Assembly: GCF_016908775.1 (NCBI RefSeq)
Contig: NZ_JAFBEP010000015.1
Location: 1-64,000, forward strand
DNA from: Defluviitalea raffinosedens
GTDB taxonomy: Bacteria > Bacillota > Clostridia > Lachnospirales > Defluviitaleaceae
Direction: 5' to 3'
Length of the DNA stretch: 64,000 nucleotides
Both the position numbers and the translations under genes were made by a program. A model generated the notes under the pieces. The model did no database searches. It was not told the DNA's origin and saw only the letters and a list, made by a program, of their open reading frames with translations. Below, piece by piece: positions 8,771 to 17,051 of the stretch (positions are counted from its first letter, which is position 1; the number at the start of each line of letters is the position of its first letter).

Positions 8771-9214
8771 GTGGAAAATACTACTTGTATGAGAAGAAGA
8801 TTTGTTGTATATGGCTTAATCGGATGGTGCATGGAGATTATTTGGACAGGACTTCAATCTTTACTGCAAAGGGATGTAAAACTTGTAGGAAAAACTTCCA
8901 TCTGGATGTTCCCGATTTATGGACTGACGGTTTTTTTGGAACCTCTTTGTGTAAAGCTTAAGCAGCGGCATATAGCATTTAGAGGAGGTGTGTACACGGT
9001 TTGCATTTTTATCATTGAATATGCTACTGGTTCGCTGCTGAAAAAATTATTAGGAGTATGTCCTTGGGATTATGGGAAAAGACGTTTTTCTGTAAAAGGT
9101 TTGATTCGGTTAGATTATGCACCGGCGTGGTTTGTAGCTGGCTTGATTTTTGAAAGTTTGTATCACTTTCTTGTAAAATCCGGTATACATGAATCAAAAA
9201 GCTCATTCAGCTAA
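8771..9214 (+). CDS. CmpB-like putative ABC-transporter permease family membrane protein
   Basis: A 147-residue protein with about four hydrophobic helices, containing family-typical stretches FVVYGLIGWCMEIIWTG, WMFPIYGL, FIIEYATG, CPWDYGKRRFSVKGLIRLDY and APAWFVAGL. These match the widespread small membrane family labelled putative ABC-transporter type IV (CmpB-like), whose function is not established. The frame opens at GTG 8771, but ATG at 8789 (MRRRFVVYG) gives the usual family start. Neither has a clear ribosome binding site, which is unusual in this window. A hairpin terminator overlaps the stop codon. Confidence 0.75.
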   Translation: MENTTCMRRRFVVYGLIGWCMEIIWTGLQSLLQRDVKLVGKTSIWMFPIYGLTVFLEPLCVKLKQRHIAFRGGVYTVCIFIIEYATGSLLKKLLGVCPWDYGKRRFSVKGLIRLDYAPAWFVAGLIFESLYHFLVKSGIHESKSSFS

Positions 9215-9229
9215 AATGGATGAGTTTTT
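9202..9229 (+). terminator. Terminator overlapping the CmpB-like stop
   Basis: Stem CTCATTCA/TGGATGAG (one G-T pair) with loop GCTAAAA and a T5 tract. The stop codon TAA lies inside the loop. Confidence 0.7.
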
Positions 9230-9272
9230 ATGTTGTTTAAATCATTTTAAAATTTGATTGGAGTGGAGATTG

Positions 9273-9743
9273 ATGAAAGAAATCGTATTAGCTGGAGGAT
9301 GTTTTTGGGGTGTTGAAGAGTATTTTTCTAGAATTCCAGGAGTGGTTGAGACAAAGGTGGGTTATGCCAATGGAACAGTTCCAAATCCTACTTACGAACA
9401 AGTTAAAACATCCACAACCGGTCATGCAGAATCCGTTTATATTCAATATGATGAGCATAAAATTAATCTTGAAGAAATTTTAGAGAAATACTGGGAAATT
9501 ATTGATCCTACGCTTCTGAATCGACAAGGTCCTGATATAGGATCACAATATAGAACAGGTATATTTTTTATCCATCCGGATGATGAGGAAATCATAAAAA
9601 AATCAAAAAATGAAGAACAGAAAAAATATGATCAACCCATTGTAACGGAAATAAAGCCTTTGAAGTCATTCTACCCGGCAGAGGAGTATCATCAAAAGTA
9701 TTTAAAAAAGAATTCAAATGGGTATTGCCATATTAAATTGTAA
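9273..9743 (+). CDS. msrA: Peptide-methionine (S)-S-oxide reductase MsrA
   Basis: Reduces the S epimer of methionine sulfoxide in proteins, using thioredoxin. The 156-residue protein has the catalytic GCFWG motif near the N-terminus ([13 protein letters not shown]), then [33 protein letters not shown] and the C-terminal [12 protein letters not shown] at 9273 is chosen over TTG at 9258 because GGAGTGGAG sits before it and the protein then begins [13 protein letters not shown]. Only the catalytic Cys is obvious; no distal resolving Cys pair is present. MsrC for free methionine-R-sulfoxide is encoded at 16463; no MsrB is visible in the window. Confidence 0.96.
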   Translation: MKEIVLAGGCFWGVEEYFSRIPGVVETKVGYANGTVPNPTYEQVKTSTTGHAESVYIQYDEHKINLEEILEKYWEIIDPTLLNRQGPDIGSQYRTGIFFIHPDDEEIIKKSKNEEQKKYDQPIVTEIKPLKSFYPAEEYHQKYLKKNSNGYCHIKL

Positions 9744-9766
9744 AATTGAAAGATTTTTTGTGTAGC

Positions 9767-9795
9767 TTGCAATTTTCATAAAAGAGTGTTAGAAT
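9767..9795 (+). promoter_or_regulatory. Sigma-A-type promoter of ddh
   Basis: TTGCAA (9767-9772), 17-base spacer, TAGAAT (9790-9795), ending 42 bases before the ddh start. Good match to the housekeeping consensus. Confidence 0.65.
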
Positions 9796-9837
9796 TTAAT
9801 TCCAATGAATGACTTCATTACTATAGGAGGTATAATA

Positions 9838-10827
9838 ATGAGTGATAAGATAAGAGTTGGAATTGTTGGTTATGGCAATTTAGGACGGGGAGTAGAGTCT
9901 GCATTAAAGCAAAATCCAGATATGGAGTTAAAAGCGATTTTTACAAGGAGAAATCCTAAGGACATAGTTCTTAAAGATGCCAATATTCAGGCACTACATA
10001 TAAATGATATAGAAAAATATAAGGATGAAATAGATGTAATGATTTTATGTGGCGGTTCTGCTACGGATTTACCAGAGCAAAGTCCGGCTATTGCGAGATG
10101 GTTTAATATAGTAGATAGTTTTGACACCCATGCAAAAATTCCAGAACATTTTGCAGCAGTAGATCAGGCAGCTAAAGAAGGAAGTAAAGTTGGTGCAATA
10201 TCTGTTGGGTGGGATCCAGGTTTATTCTCAATGAATCGTGTTTTAGCTGAAGCTGTTTTGCCAGAAGGAAAACATTATACCTTTTGGGGAAGAGGTGTTA
10301 GTCAAGGACATTCCGATGCTATCAGACGTATTAAAGGTGTAAAAAATGCTGTTCAGTATACTATTCCGATAGAAGAAGCAATTGAGAAAGTACGTTCAGG
10401 CTTCAATCCAGATTTGACTGTAAGAGAAAAGCATATCAGAGAATGCTATGTTGTAGCTGAAGAAAATGCTGATAAGAAAGCTATTGAAAACGAAATTAAA
10501 TCAATGCCAAATTATTTTGCGGATTACGATACAATAGTTCATTTTGTTTCTGAAGAAGAGTTGAAGCAAAATCATTCTGCAATGCCTCATGGAGGTTTTG
10601 TGATAAGAAGTGGAAAGACAGGGGATGGAAACATCAATCATATCATAGAATTTTCATTGAAATTAGACAGTAATCCAGAATTTACTGGTAGTGTTTTAGT
10701 GGCTTATGCCCGTGCAGTATACAGATTAAATAAAGAAGGACAAAGTGGAGCAATGACAGTTTTCGATATTCCTTTGGCCTATTTGTCACCAAAATCAGGA
10801 GAAGAATTAAGAAAAGAATTGCTTTAA
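9838..10827 (+). CDS. ddh: meso-Diaminopimelate D-dehydrogenase
   Basis: NADPH-dependent enzyme that converts tetrahydrodipicolinate directly to meso-diaminopimelate, the one-step branch of lysine and peptidoglycan precursor synthesis. The 329-residue length is normal. Rossmann motif GYGNLGRG near the N-terminus is followed by LCGGSATDLPEQSP, NIVDSFDTHAKIPEHF, SVGWDPGLFS and GRGVSQGHSDAIRRIKGVK, all diagnostic of Ddh. The start at 9838 (MSDKIRVGIVG) has a perfect TAGGAGG; an in-frame ATG at 9805 lacks one. Transcribed alone from the promoter at 9767 with a terminator behind it. Confidence 0.96.
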   Translation: MSDKIRVGIVGYGNLGRGVESALKQNPDMELKAIFTRRNPKDIVLKDANIQALHINDIEKYKDEIDVMILCGGSATDLPEQSPAIARWFNIVDSFDTHAKIPEHFAAVDQAAKEGSKVGAISVGWDPGLFSMNRVLAEAVLPEGKHYTFWGRGVSQGHSDAIRRIKGVKNAVQYTIPIEEAIEKVRSGFNPDLTVREKHIRECYVVAEENADKKAIENEIKSMPNYFADYDTIVHFVSEEELKQNHSAMPHGGFVIRSGKTGDGNINHIIEFSLKLDSNPEFTGSVLVAYARAVYRLNKEGQSGAMTVFDIPLAYLSPKSGEELRKELL

Positions 10828-10835
10828 ACAAAAAA

Positions 10836-10862
10836 ACCCGCATTATTTTATGCGGGTCTTTT
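10836..10862 (+). terminator. Intrinsic terminator after ddh
   Basis: Stem ACCCGCA/TGCGGGT with an eight-base AT loop, followed by CTTTT. An A-run on the left side may help it act on the opposite strand as well. Confidence 0.85.
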
Positions 10863-10908
10863 GACGTAAAAACGTAAATAATACATTTCAAAAAAGTTTT
10901 TTATAATG

Positions 10909-11355
10909 CTATACAGCATTATGAACGAAGGATACTATGCGATCAATAGGAATATCGGTTACAGAACCTACTGTGTATACGGGATATCCATTCCATCCTC
11001 CTGCTGTAATTGCTCCATTTTCGCTGGCAGGAAGAATAGGACCAGGTCCATAACTGTCACCGTATCCATATCCAGTTGAACATCCGCAACCATATCCAGC
11101 ACCGCCAATACCATAATCCCATGGACCTACATTAAATCCTGTACATGCATTTCCTAAAGAACATCCTGGAGGGGGACCTATTCTGGTAATAAGACGAACA
11201 AAGCAGTTGTTAACGGATAAAATGACTCCAGTAAAACCAGCACCGGACTGTCCTCCACTACTTGTGAAAATAGTTACTGTTTCGCCGATATAGTTTGCAA
11301 GCAATGCTGCAAAATTTCCTCCTGTAAATACTCCAGCCCCAATACCATCTGGCAT
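10909..11355 (-). CDS. Gly/Cys-rich protein with split LSm-like segments, probable spore-surface protein
   Basis: A 148-residue protein I cannot assign to a named family. Residues 1-65 (GNFAALLANYIGETVTIF, then GAGFTGVILSVNNCFVRLIT) and the last 25 residues (VGSVTDIPIDRIVSFVHN) look like the two halves of a small beta-barrel (LSm/KOW-like) domain. They are separated by a Gly, Tyr, Cys and Pro rich insert (GAGYGCGCSTGYGYGDSYG). Similar small domains with low-complexity inserts occur in spore coat-associated proteins. AAAAAGGAGGAAATAATT precedes the ATG, a very strong ribosome binding site. No neighbour shares its strand except the downstream-read clpE-like unit. Confidence 0.7.
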   Translation of the reverse strand: MPDGIGAGVFTGGNFAALLANYIGETVTIFTSSGGQSGAGFTGVILSVNNCFVRLITRIGPPPGCSLGNACTGFNVGPWDYGIGGAGYGCGCSTGYGYGDSYGPGPILPASENGAITAGGWNGYPVYTVGSVTDIPIDRIVSFVHNAV

Positions 11356-11489
11356 AATTATTTCCTCCTTTTTAAGGTTGAATTTTTAATTTATCTACTC
11401 TATATAATATTCATTTGGCCAGAAAGTGTGTTGGTATGAGCCAGTACATTTTTAATCAGAGAAAAATACAAGTTAATCTTTATTATATA

Positions 11490-11516
11490 ATAAAATTGGC
11501 AGCCTAAAAGGCTGCC
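11490..11516 (-). terminator. Terminator of the clpE-like gene
   Basis: Stem GGCAGCC/GGCTGCC with a short TAAAA loop directly after the minus-strand stop at 11522, followed on the minus strand by AATTTTATT. Confidence 0.8.
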
Positions 11517-11521
11517 GATTT

Positions 11522-13828
11522 TTAATATTCGAATGATATTTTTTTGTCTTCATTTATTTTTATATACACGTGATTTGATTCCTTTATTTTTCCACAAAGG
11601 AATAGCTCTGCAAGTTCATCTTCTATAAGCTTTTGAATCGTTCTTCTTAAAGGACGAGCGCCGTATTTGGGGTCATACCCTTTTTCTAAAATTAAATCTT
11701 TAACTTCATCATCAATATGCAGAGTTATATTTTTTTCTCTTGCTTCGCTGATCACTTCTTTAAGCATTAAGTCTACGATTTGCTTGAGTTCTTCTTTGCT
11801 TAACTCTGTGAATACAATGATTTCATCAATTCGATTGAGAAATTCAGGGCGGAATATTTCTTTTAATGCATCATGAACTTTACTTTCCAATGCGGTATAA
11901 TTATTTCTTTCAAAGCCGATTCCGTGAGCTTTTAAGCTGGTTCCTGCATTGGAGGTCATGATAATGACCGTATTTTCAAAATGGACAGTACGTCCATGGC
12001 TATCAGTTAGTCGCCCGTCTTCCAGTATTTGCAGAAGCATGTTAAATACATCCGGATGGGCTTTTTCAATTTCATCCAATAATATTACGGAATAAGGTTG
12101 TCTTCTTATTTTTTCAGTGAGCTGTCCACCTTCCTCATATCCAATATATCCCGGAGGAGAACCGATTAATTTGGACACAGTATGTTTTTCCATATATTCG
12201 GACATATCAATGCGTATTAATGCTTCTTCACTTCCAAATAGTTCTACTGCAAGGGTTTTTACCAATTCGGTTTTTCCAACTCCTGTTGGCCCAACGAATA
12301 TGAAAGAAGAAGGTTTATTTATTTTTTTGAAACCAGAACGATTTCTCCTGATTGTTTTTGACACACTAACTACAGCTTTGTGTTGGCCGATGACACGTCT
12401 GTGAAGGCGATTTTCCAGATTTAAAAGTTTTTCTGCTTCTATTTCAGTAATTTTTTGAACCGGAATTTTTGTCCAGGCTTCTATAATAGAAGCAACATCA
12501 TCTACAGTGATTGAGACGTTATTACTTTGATTTTCCAGTTGCGCTATTCTCTCCTGTAATCTGCATTCTTCCATTTTATATTCGGCTGCTTTTTCATAAT
12601 CATCTCTAAAAGCCGCTTCTTCTTTCTTAGCTTGCACAGAACTTAATTCTTCTTTTAAAGCTTCTAATTCAACTAATCCTTGATTTTTGAGGTTTGCTCT
12701 TGAGCCCGCTTCGTCTATTACATCAATGGCTTTATCAGGCAAAAATCGATCAGTAATATATCTTTTGGATAATTTAACCGCTTCTTCAATGACTTCATCC
12801 GATATCGATACTTTATGATAGTTTTCGTAATAATCTTTTATACCTTTAATAATTTCTATGGTTTCTTCAACGGAAGGTTCATCTACAATAACTGGTTGAA
12901 AACGTCTTTCTAAAGCTGCATCCTTTTCGATGTGTTTTCGATATTCGTCCAGAGTTGTTGCACCAATAACTTGAATTTCTCCTCTTGCAAGGGCTGGTTT
13001 TAAAATGTTAGCTGCATTCATTGCACCACCTTCGGCAGTGCCTGCACCAATGATATTATGAAGTTCGTCAATTACTAAAATGACATTTCCGCATTCCTTT
13101 GCTTCTTTGATAATTGCCTGCATTCTCCCTTCAAATTGTCCTCTGAACTGCGTTCCTGCAACAATAGCGGTTAAATCAAGAAGATATATTTCGGTATTAT
13201 ATAATTTAAGCGGGACTTGTTTTTCGGCAATTCTTACGGCCAAACCTTCTGCAATGGCTGTCTTACCTACACCAGGTTCCCCAATGAGAACAGGATTATT
13301 TTTAGTTCGGCGATTAAGAATCTGAATGACCCTGTCTATTTCTCGATATCTTCCAATAATTCGATCCACTTCATGTTTTTTAGCCTTATCTGTCAGATTA
13401 ATTCCATAGAGATCTAAATACTTTTTCTTCTTTTTCTTCTTCTCTTTAGGATTTTCATCTACATGGGAGGATGATGCATTAGATGTATCTGAATTTGAAT
13501 CCGAAGGTTGATATTGTTTATCTTGTGCCCCTTTTAATCCTGAAAATGCATTATTAAGAAAACTTATAAATGGGTTCTGCTCATGATCAAGCTCCCCGAT
13601 ATCTAATTGATCCAGATTTATATCTTCGAATAAGCTGCCCATTTGCTCATTTAGATTTTCAATATCCTCAGAAGAGAGACCTGTTTGTTGTAAAATCTGA
13701 TTAAGAGGTCCGATGCCTTGCTTTTTTGCACAGGGCATGCATAATCCTATCATTTCTTGTTTGCCATTTATAATTTTAGGCATAAATATTACCGCAACAT
13801 TTTTTTTACATATAGAACATTTTGACAT
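11522..13828 (-). CDS. clpE: ClpE-like Clp protease ATPase with N-terminal zinc finger
   Basis: Hsp100 AAA+ unfoldase that feeds proteins to ClpP. The 768-residue protein starts with a C4 zinc finger (C4, C7, C30, C33) in place of the Clp-N repeat, which points to ClpE over ClpC. A flexible charged linker with a run of nine lysines and glutamates follows. D1 AAA+ has Walker A GEPGVGKT and Walker B VILVIDELHN; a UVR-like coiled-coil segment (residues about 395-440) follows; D2 has GPTGVGKT and the C-terminal YGARPLRRTIQ. ATG at 13828 has GGAGTGG upstream. No CtsR-type GGTCAAA repeats and no mcsAB or ctsR genes are nearby, so heat-shock control by CtsR is not supported here. Confidence 0.9.
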   Translation of the reverse strand: MSKCSICKKNVAVIFMPKIINGKQEMIGLCMPCAKKQGIGPLNQILQQTGLSSEDIENLNEQMGSLFEDINLDQLDIGELDHEQNPFISFLNNAFSGLKGAQDKQYQPSDSNSDTSNASSSHVDENPKEKKKKKKKYLDLYGINLTDKAKKHEVDRIIGRYREIDRVIQILNRRTKNNPVLIGEPGVGKTAIAEGLAVRIAEKQVPLKLYNTEIYLLDLTAIVAGTQFRGQFEGRMQAIIKEAKECGNVILVIDELHNIIGAGTAEGGAMNAANILKPALARGEIQVIGATTLDEYRKHIEKDAALERRFQPVIVDEPSVEETIEIIKGIKDYYENYHKVSISDEVIEEAVKLSKRYITDRFLPDKAIDVIDEAGSRANLKNQGLVELEALKEELSSVQAKKEEAAFRDDYEKAAEYKMEECRLQERIAQLENQSNNVSITVDDVASIIEAWTKIPVQKITEIEAEKLLNLENRLHRRVIGQHKAVVSVSKTIRRNRSGFKKINKPSSFIFVGPTGVGKTELVKTLAVELFGSEEALIRIDMSEYMEKHTVSKLIGSPPGYIGYEEGGQLTEKIRRQPYSVILLDEIEKAHPDVFNMLLQILEDGRLTDSHGRTVHFENTVIIMTSNAGTSLKAHGIGFERNNYTALESKVHDALKEIFRPEFLNRIDEIIVFTELSKEELKQIVDLMLKEVISEAREKNITLHIDDEVKDLILEKGYDPKYGARPLRRTIQKLIEDELAELFLCGKIKESNHVYIKINEDKKISFEY

Positions 13829-14062
13829 TCATAACCACTCCATATCCCATTGTCTAAAATAATTTGAGCTTCCAATAGTATATCATTATTTTAAATATTA
13901 AGGTAGGAGAGAAATTAATCTAAAGGATTAAATAATCAATAAAAATAAGCATTTGAGTAATTCATTATAGATTTTTTGCAAAAAATGTTATATTATATTT
14001 ATATCGCATAATTACAAAAAAAGTAAATAATTACAGTTAATACATATAAGAACGGTGGTTAT

Positions 14063-15193
14063 ATGTATATTAATGAAGAGTGTATTGACATAATTAAAAA
14101 GCAAAGAAAAGAATATTTTTCAGCATTGATATTTGTAATTGCTCTTCTAAGTTTTATATTCAGATTTATTTCTAATTATACAATAAGCAATGCTATGATG
14201 GAATCGGATTATACATTGGAGATCAGGGGACTTAGCTTAAAGTATCTATTAATTTCAGTAGCGGGTGAAATGTATGATGTAAATGTCAGGATAAAAGAGG
14301 ATCAGGCTTCATTGTATAAATTTTATGGTGATGATCTGTATAATCATTATAAATGGATTCAAAAGACTTATTTAGATATGGACGACGAAATGAAAACTTA
14401 TTTAAATACGATATATTCAGATGGGACCAATGAAGGGAAGTTGATCTATATTGTTGCAGAACTTGGCGATGAAGCGGGAATTCATCAAATCAATTCCAGA
14501 ATCCAATCCAGTACATTGCCAATAGAAATTAAAAAAGCATCACAAAAGTTTTATCCGTATTTTTATGAAAATTATTTAAAAGATTATATAGTTTTGAAAC
14601 GAAATACATACAATGATTACTTTGCTGAACTTAATCAAAAAATTCAAAAGGAGCAATTTGATTTGTTAGGGTTTATAGAAAGAATTTCGGGAATTAAATA
14701 CGACAGACGGTACAAACCTGTATTATATTATACGCTGCGACCTGGAAATGCATGGGGTTTCCCCTATAAGGATTTGTATATAGCACTTATTCCTTTTAAG
14801 AAAAATGAATATGAAGATTTTTTTTATATTTTGTATCATGAATATTCCCATAAAATCTTTAAAACCATAACCCATACCAATGAATTTAAGAATCTAACAG
14901 AGGAATTAAAAAGTAATTCAACTATATATGATGCCTGGAATAATAATTATTATAACCAATTTTACACATGGGAGGCATGGTGTGAAGATATCCTGGTAGA
15001 AGGTTTTGCAATGTATTTGGATTATAAGGCAAAAGGGAATAGGGCAAAGGAGATTAAGTCAATCAGGCCTTATGATCATGAATACTTTGAGTATTTGGTT
15101 CAAAAGCAATTTGATTCTAGAACAATGAATTTAAAATCGATTACGATTCAGTTTTTAGAAGAAATAGTCCCCAAAAAGCAATTATCCTCCTAA
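14063..15193 (+). CDS. Membrane-anchored HExxH protein, putative zinc metallopeptidase
   Basis: A 376-residue protein I do not recognise at family level. One transmembrane helix (about residues 19-39) is followed by a long, Tyr- and Lys-rich, probably extracytoplasmic region. HEYSH at 259-263 fits the HExxH zinc site, and Glu308 (WCEDI) or Glu313 (VEGFAMY) lies 45-50 residues later, the arrangement of gluzincin peptidases. No other catalytic domain is visible. The start at 14063 has GGTGG upstream. The gene stands alone and its last 12 bases overlap the end of the convergent UppS-like gene. Peptidase activity is inferred from the motif only. Confidence 0.75.
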   Translation: MYINEECIDIIKKQRKEYFSALIFVIALLSFIFRFISNYTISNAMMESDYTLEIRGLSLKYLLISVAGEMYDVNVRIKEDQASLYKFYGDDLYNHYKWIQKTYLDMDDEMKTYLNTIYSDGTNEGKLIYIVAELGDEAGIHQINSRIQSSTLPIEIKKASQKFYPYFYENYLKDYIVLKRNTYNDYFAELNQKIQKEQFDLLGFIERISGIKYDRRYKPVLYYTLRPGNAWGFPYKDLYIALIPFKKNEYEDFFYILYHEYSHKIFKTITHTNEFKNLTEELKSNSTIYDAWNNNYYNQFYTWEAWCEDILVEGFAMYLDYKAKGNRAKEIKSIRPYDHEYFEYLVQKQFDSRTMNLKSITIQFLEEIVPKKQLSS

Positions 15194-15802
15194 AGTAATA
15201 TCTTGATCTTGATACCATGCTAAAGCTTCATATAAATGATCTTTTTTAAAATCCGGCCATAAATCGTCTATGACATAAAAATCTGCATACACCGACTGAA
15301 TTGGCAGAAATCCGCTTAAACGACGTCTTCCTCCCCAACGGATAATAAGGTCTATTCGGGGAATGGATTTTGAAGCGTTTGAGGACAAATCCCACTGCCA
15401 TCCGTAATTTACCAGAAAATTTATATTCACTAGTCCTTTTCCAAATTGAACTCTTTTATTGGCAAAGGGAAGTAACTCTTTTGGAAAAAGAGGAGAATTT
15501 GCGTTTCCAATTACCAGCAAATTAGCGTCTTTATGAGCCAATTTCATTACTGCCTCTACACAAGCACTCTGGAATGCTTTGGTTTGAATGGCAGGACGTT
15601 TCGTATTGTCTTGGGTATAGCCATAGAAAGTCATTTCCTGAATTCCATAATCTATACACAGCTTATAAAGTTCCAGTCCTGGATTAATTCCGTAGCGATA
15701 TCCTTCATGTTTCTCTTTATTATGGGCCTGGGCCCATCTACGATTTCCGTCAGGAATAATGCCAATATGTTTAGGTAATCTTTTGAAAGTAAATTTTTCC
15801 AT
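15182..15802 (-). CDS. Divergent cis-prenyltransferase (undecaprenyl diphosphate synthase family)
   Basis: UppS-family enzymes condense isopentenyl diphosphates into the lipid carrier for cell-wall precursors. The 206-residue protein keeps the N-terminal catalytic signature IGIIPDGNRRWA with the key Asp. Its C-terminal signature is altered: RWGGRRRLSGFLPIQSVYAD replaces the usual RxGGExRxSxFLxWQxxYAE, so the Glu of the GGE motif is Arg and the Glu of YAE is Asp. It is shorter than typical UppS (about 240-250 residues). The ATG at 15802 (MEKFTF) is preferred to 15874. Not beside cdsA, frr or dxr, so this is likely a second, accessory homologue; a different chain length or role is possible. Confidence 0.8.
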   Translation of the reverse strand: MEKFTFKRLPKHIGIIPDGNRRWAQAHNKEKHEGYRYGINPGLELYKLCIDYGIQEMTFYGYTQDNTKRPAIQTKAFQSACVEAVMKLAHKDANLLVIGNANSPLFPKELLPFANKRVQFGKGLVNINFLVNYGWQWDLSSNASKSIPRIDLIIRWGGRRRLSGFLPIQSVYADFYVIDDLWPDFKKDHLYEALAWYQDQDITLGG

Positions 15803-15920
15803 TTTTTCACTTCTTTCTTGAGAGGAAATTTTAAGATGATGTGTTGGATATATTTTTATTTTAATATTTGCCAAGAAATGAGAGGATTATTCTTATCTTT
15901 TTGAATAAGTGAAGATTCAG

Positions 15921-15990
15921 CAAGAAAGTGTTTCGTTAGGGACATGCTCACGCCGAGCACAGTTGGCAAATTTGATAAAATGCAATACGC
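15921..15990 (+). repeat. Dispersed intergenic element, copy A
   Basis: Begins CAAGAAAGTGTTTCG and carries GATAAAATGCAATACGC exactly 53 bases after its first base (15974-15990). The same two blocks with the same 53-base offset occur at 49831 (plus) and from 25900 downward (minus). The region between the blocks differs in sequence; here it holds a TGCTC/GAGCA hairpin. An AGGAGAT/ATTTCCT hairpin (16003-16026) follows. Confidence 0.7.
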
Positions 15991-16002
15991 GTGAGTATAT
16001 AT

Positions 16003-16026
16003 CAGGAGATCTTTAAGGATTTCCTG
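16003..16026. repeat. AGGAAAT-type hairpin, copy 2
   Basis: CAGGAGAT (16003-16010) pairs with ATTTCCTG (16019-16026) with one G-T pair and an eight-base loop. Related to the hairpins at 94-123, 40140-40163 and 49931-49960. Confidence 0.5.
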
Positions 16027-16030
16027 CGCA

Positions 16031-16058
16031 AAAAAATGAACCTTCGAATGGAAGGTTC
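16031..16058 (-). terminator. Terminator of the PGY-repeat gene
   Basis: On the minus strand GAACCTTC/GAAGGTTC with a five-base loop is followed by ATTTTTTT. It lies 10 bases after the minus-strand stop at 16069. Confidence 0.85.
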
Positions 16059-16068
16059 ATACGATGTA

Positions 16069-16308
16069 TTAATTGTTTTCTTCGGAATCTTCATCCCTAA
16101 AGTAATAACCATAACCAGGATAGTAATTATATCCGGGGGTATATCCGGGAACATATCCATAACCGGGACCGTAACTGTAACCAGGATAATATCCGTAGCC
16201 AGGACCATAATTAAAACCAGGCCAATAGCCAGGACTGTATCCATAGCCGGGTCTCCCGTAACCAGGATAATAGCCTATTCTGCGTCGTCTGCTTACATAT
16301 CGATCCAT
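16069..16308 (-). CDS. PGY-repeat protein, probable spore coat component
   Basis: A 79-residue protein built from about a dozen irregular repeats around the tripeptide Pro-Gly-Tyr (for example GYGRPGYGYSPGYWPGF). A basic N-terminus (MDRYVSRRRR) and an acidic C-terminus (RDEDSEENN) flank the repeats. Gly/Tyr/Pro-rich repeats of this kind are typical of spore coat and other cross-linked surface proteins; Tyr can form dityrosine links. AAAGGAGGGATTCG precedes the ATG and a terminator follows at once, so this is a real single-gene unit although the plus strand is also open here. Function is inferred from composition. Confidence 0.75.
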   Translation of the reverse strand: MDRYVSRRRRIGYYPGYGRPGYGYSPGYWPGFNYGPGYGYYPGYSYGPGYGYVPGYTPGYNYYPGYGYYFRDEDSEENN

Positions 16309-16387
16309 CGAATCCCTCCTTTAGTAATTTATAATATAGCTTATTCAATAGATTTCTAAAATGTGACAAATTTCGATCATCAGCCAT

Positions 16388-16416
16388 TTGACATGGGTAT
16401 ATTTGAATGATAAAAT
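16388..16416 (+). promoter_or_regulatory. Sigma-A-type promoter of msrC
   Basis: TTGACA (16388-16393), 17-base spacer, TAAAAT (16411-16416): near-consensus housekeeping promoter 47 bases before the gene. Confidence 0.75.
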
Positions 16417-16462
16417 TAAACTCTCTAAAAGATATCAAATGGGAATACGGGGGAGTATATAA

Positions 16463-16951
16463 ATGTATATCCATAAAGATATAAAAGCTCAGACCAAGCA
16501 AGCATTTTATGAACAGTTGTTTTTACAGTTTAGTGGATTGATTGATGGAGAAACTGATTTTATAGCAAATTTATCCAATGCATCGGCTATTTTGTTTGAT
16601 CATTTGGAAAATGTGAATTGGTCAGGTTTTTATTTATACAAAGATCATGAACTGGTTTTAGGGCCTTTTCAGGGAAAGCCGGCTTGTGTGCGTATTCCGA
16701 TAGGTAAAGGTGTGTGCGGAACAGCAGCTAAGGAGCAAAAGAGTATTATTGTAGAAGATGTTCATAAATTTGAAGGGCATATTGCCTGTGATGAAGCTAC
16801 TGCATCAGAAATCGTAATACCTATGATTAAAGACGAAAAGTTTTTGGGGGTATTGGATATCGATAGTCCTGTAAAAGCAAGATTTTCAGAAGAAGATGAA
16901 CATTATCTTAGTAAATTCGTAGCAATACTATTAAAGGGGTCTAATGTTTAA
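16463..16951 (+). CDS. msrC: Free methionine-(R)-sulfoxide reductase, GAF-domain (MsrC)
   Basis: GAF-fold enzyme that reduces free L-methionine-(R)-sulfoxide. The 162-residue protein is full length and carries the diagnostic NWSGFYLYK, LGPFQGKPACVRIPIGKGVC and HIACDEATASEIVIP motifs. The three family cysteines are at 75, 85 and 109, consistent with an active enzyme. ATG at 16463 is preceded by GGGGGAG. It is a monocistronic unit with its own promoter (16388) and terminator (16961). With MsrA at 9273 it covers S and free-R sulfoxides, suggesting real oxidative exposure. Confidence 0.95.
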   Translation: MYIHKDIKAQTKQAFYEQLFLQFSGLIDGETDFIANLSNASAILFDHLENVNWSGFYLYKDHELVLGPFQGKPACVRIPIGKGVCGTAAKEQKSIIVEDVHKFEGHIACDEATASEIVIPMIKDEKFLGVLDIDSPVKARFSEEDEHYLSKFVAILLKGSNV

Positions 16952-16960
16952 ATGAAGAAA

Positions 16961-16992
16961 AAAGCAGACTAGAGAAAAGTCTGCTTTTTTGT
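16961..16992 (+). terminator. Intrinsic terminator after msrC
   Basis: Perfect 10-bp stem AAAGCAGACT/AGTCTGCTTT with loop AGAGAAA and a T-run. Confidence 0.9.
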
Positions 16993-17051
16993 TTTAAATC
17001 CCATTTAAATGGACATAATCTATGTGAAAGTAAAGGAACGGAGGGAAAACT

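Noticed and set aside
10682-10891. Minus-strand 69-residue frame over the ddh end
   Set aside because: Spans a coding region and a terminator on the other strand, with no ribosome binding site.
13829-14062. CtsR operator upstream of the clpE-like gene
   Set aside because: No GGTCAAA-type direct repeats found in the intergenic region.
15991-16359. Long plus-strand reading frame with Ile/Thr/Arg repeats
   Set aside because: It is the antisense image of the PGY-repeat gene, whose ribosome binding site, terminator and composition support the minus strand.
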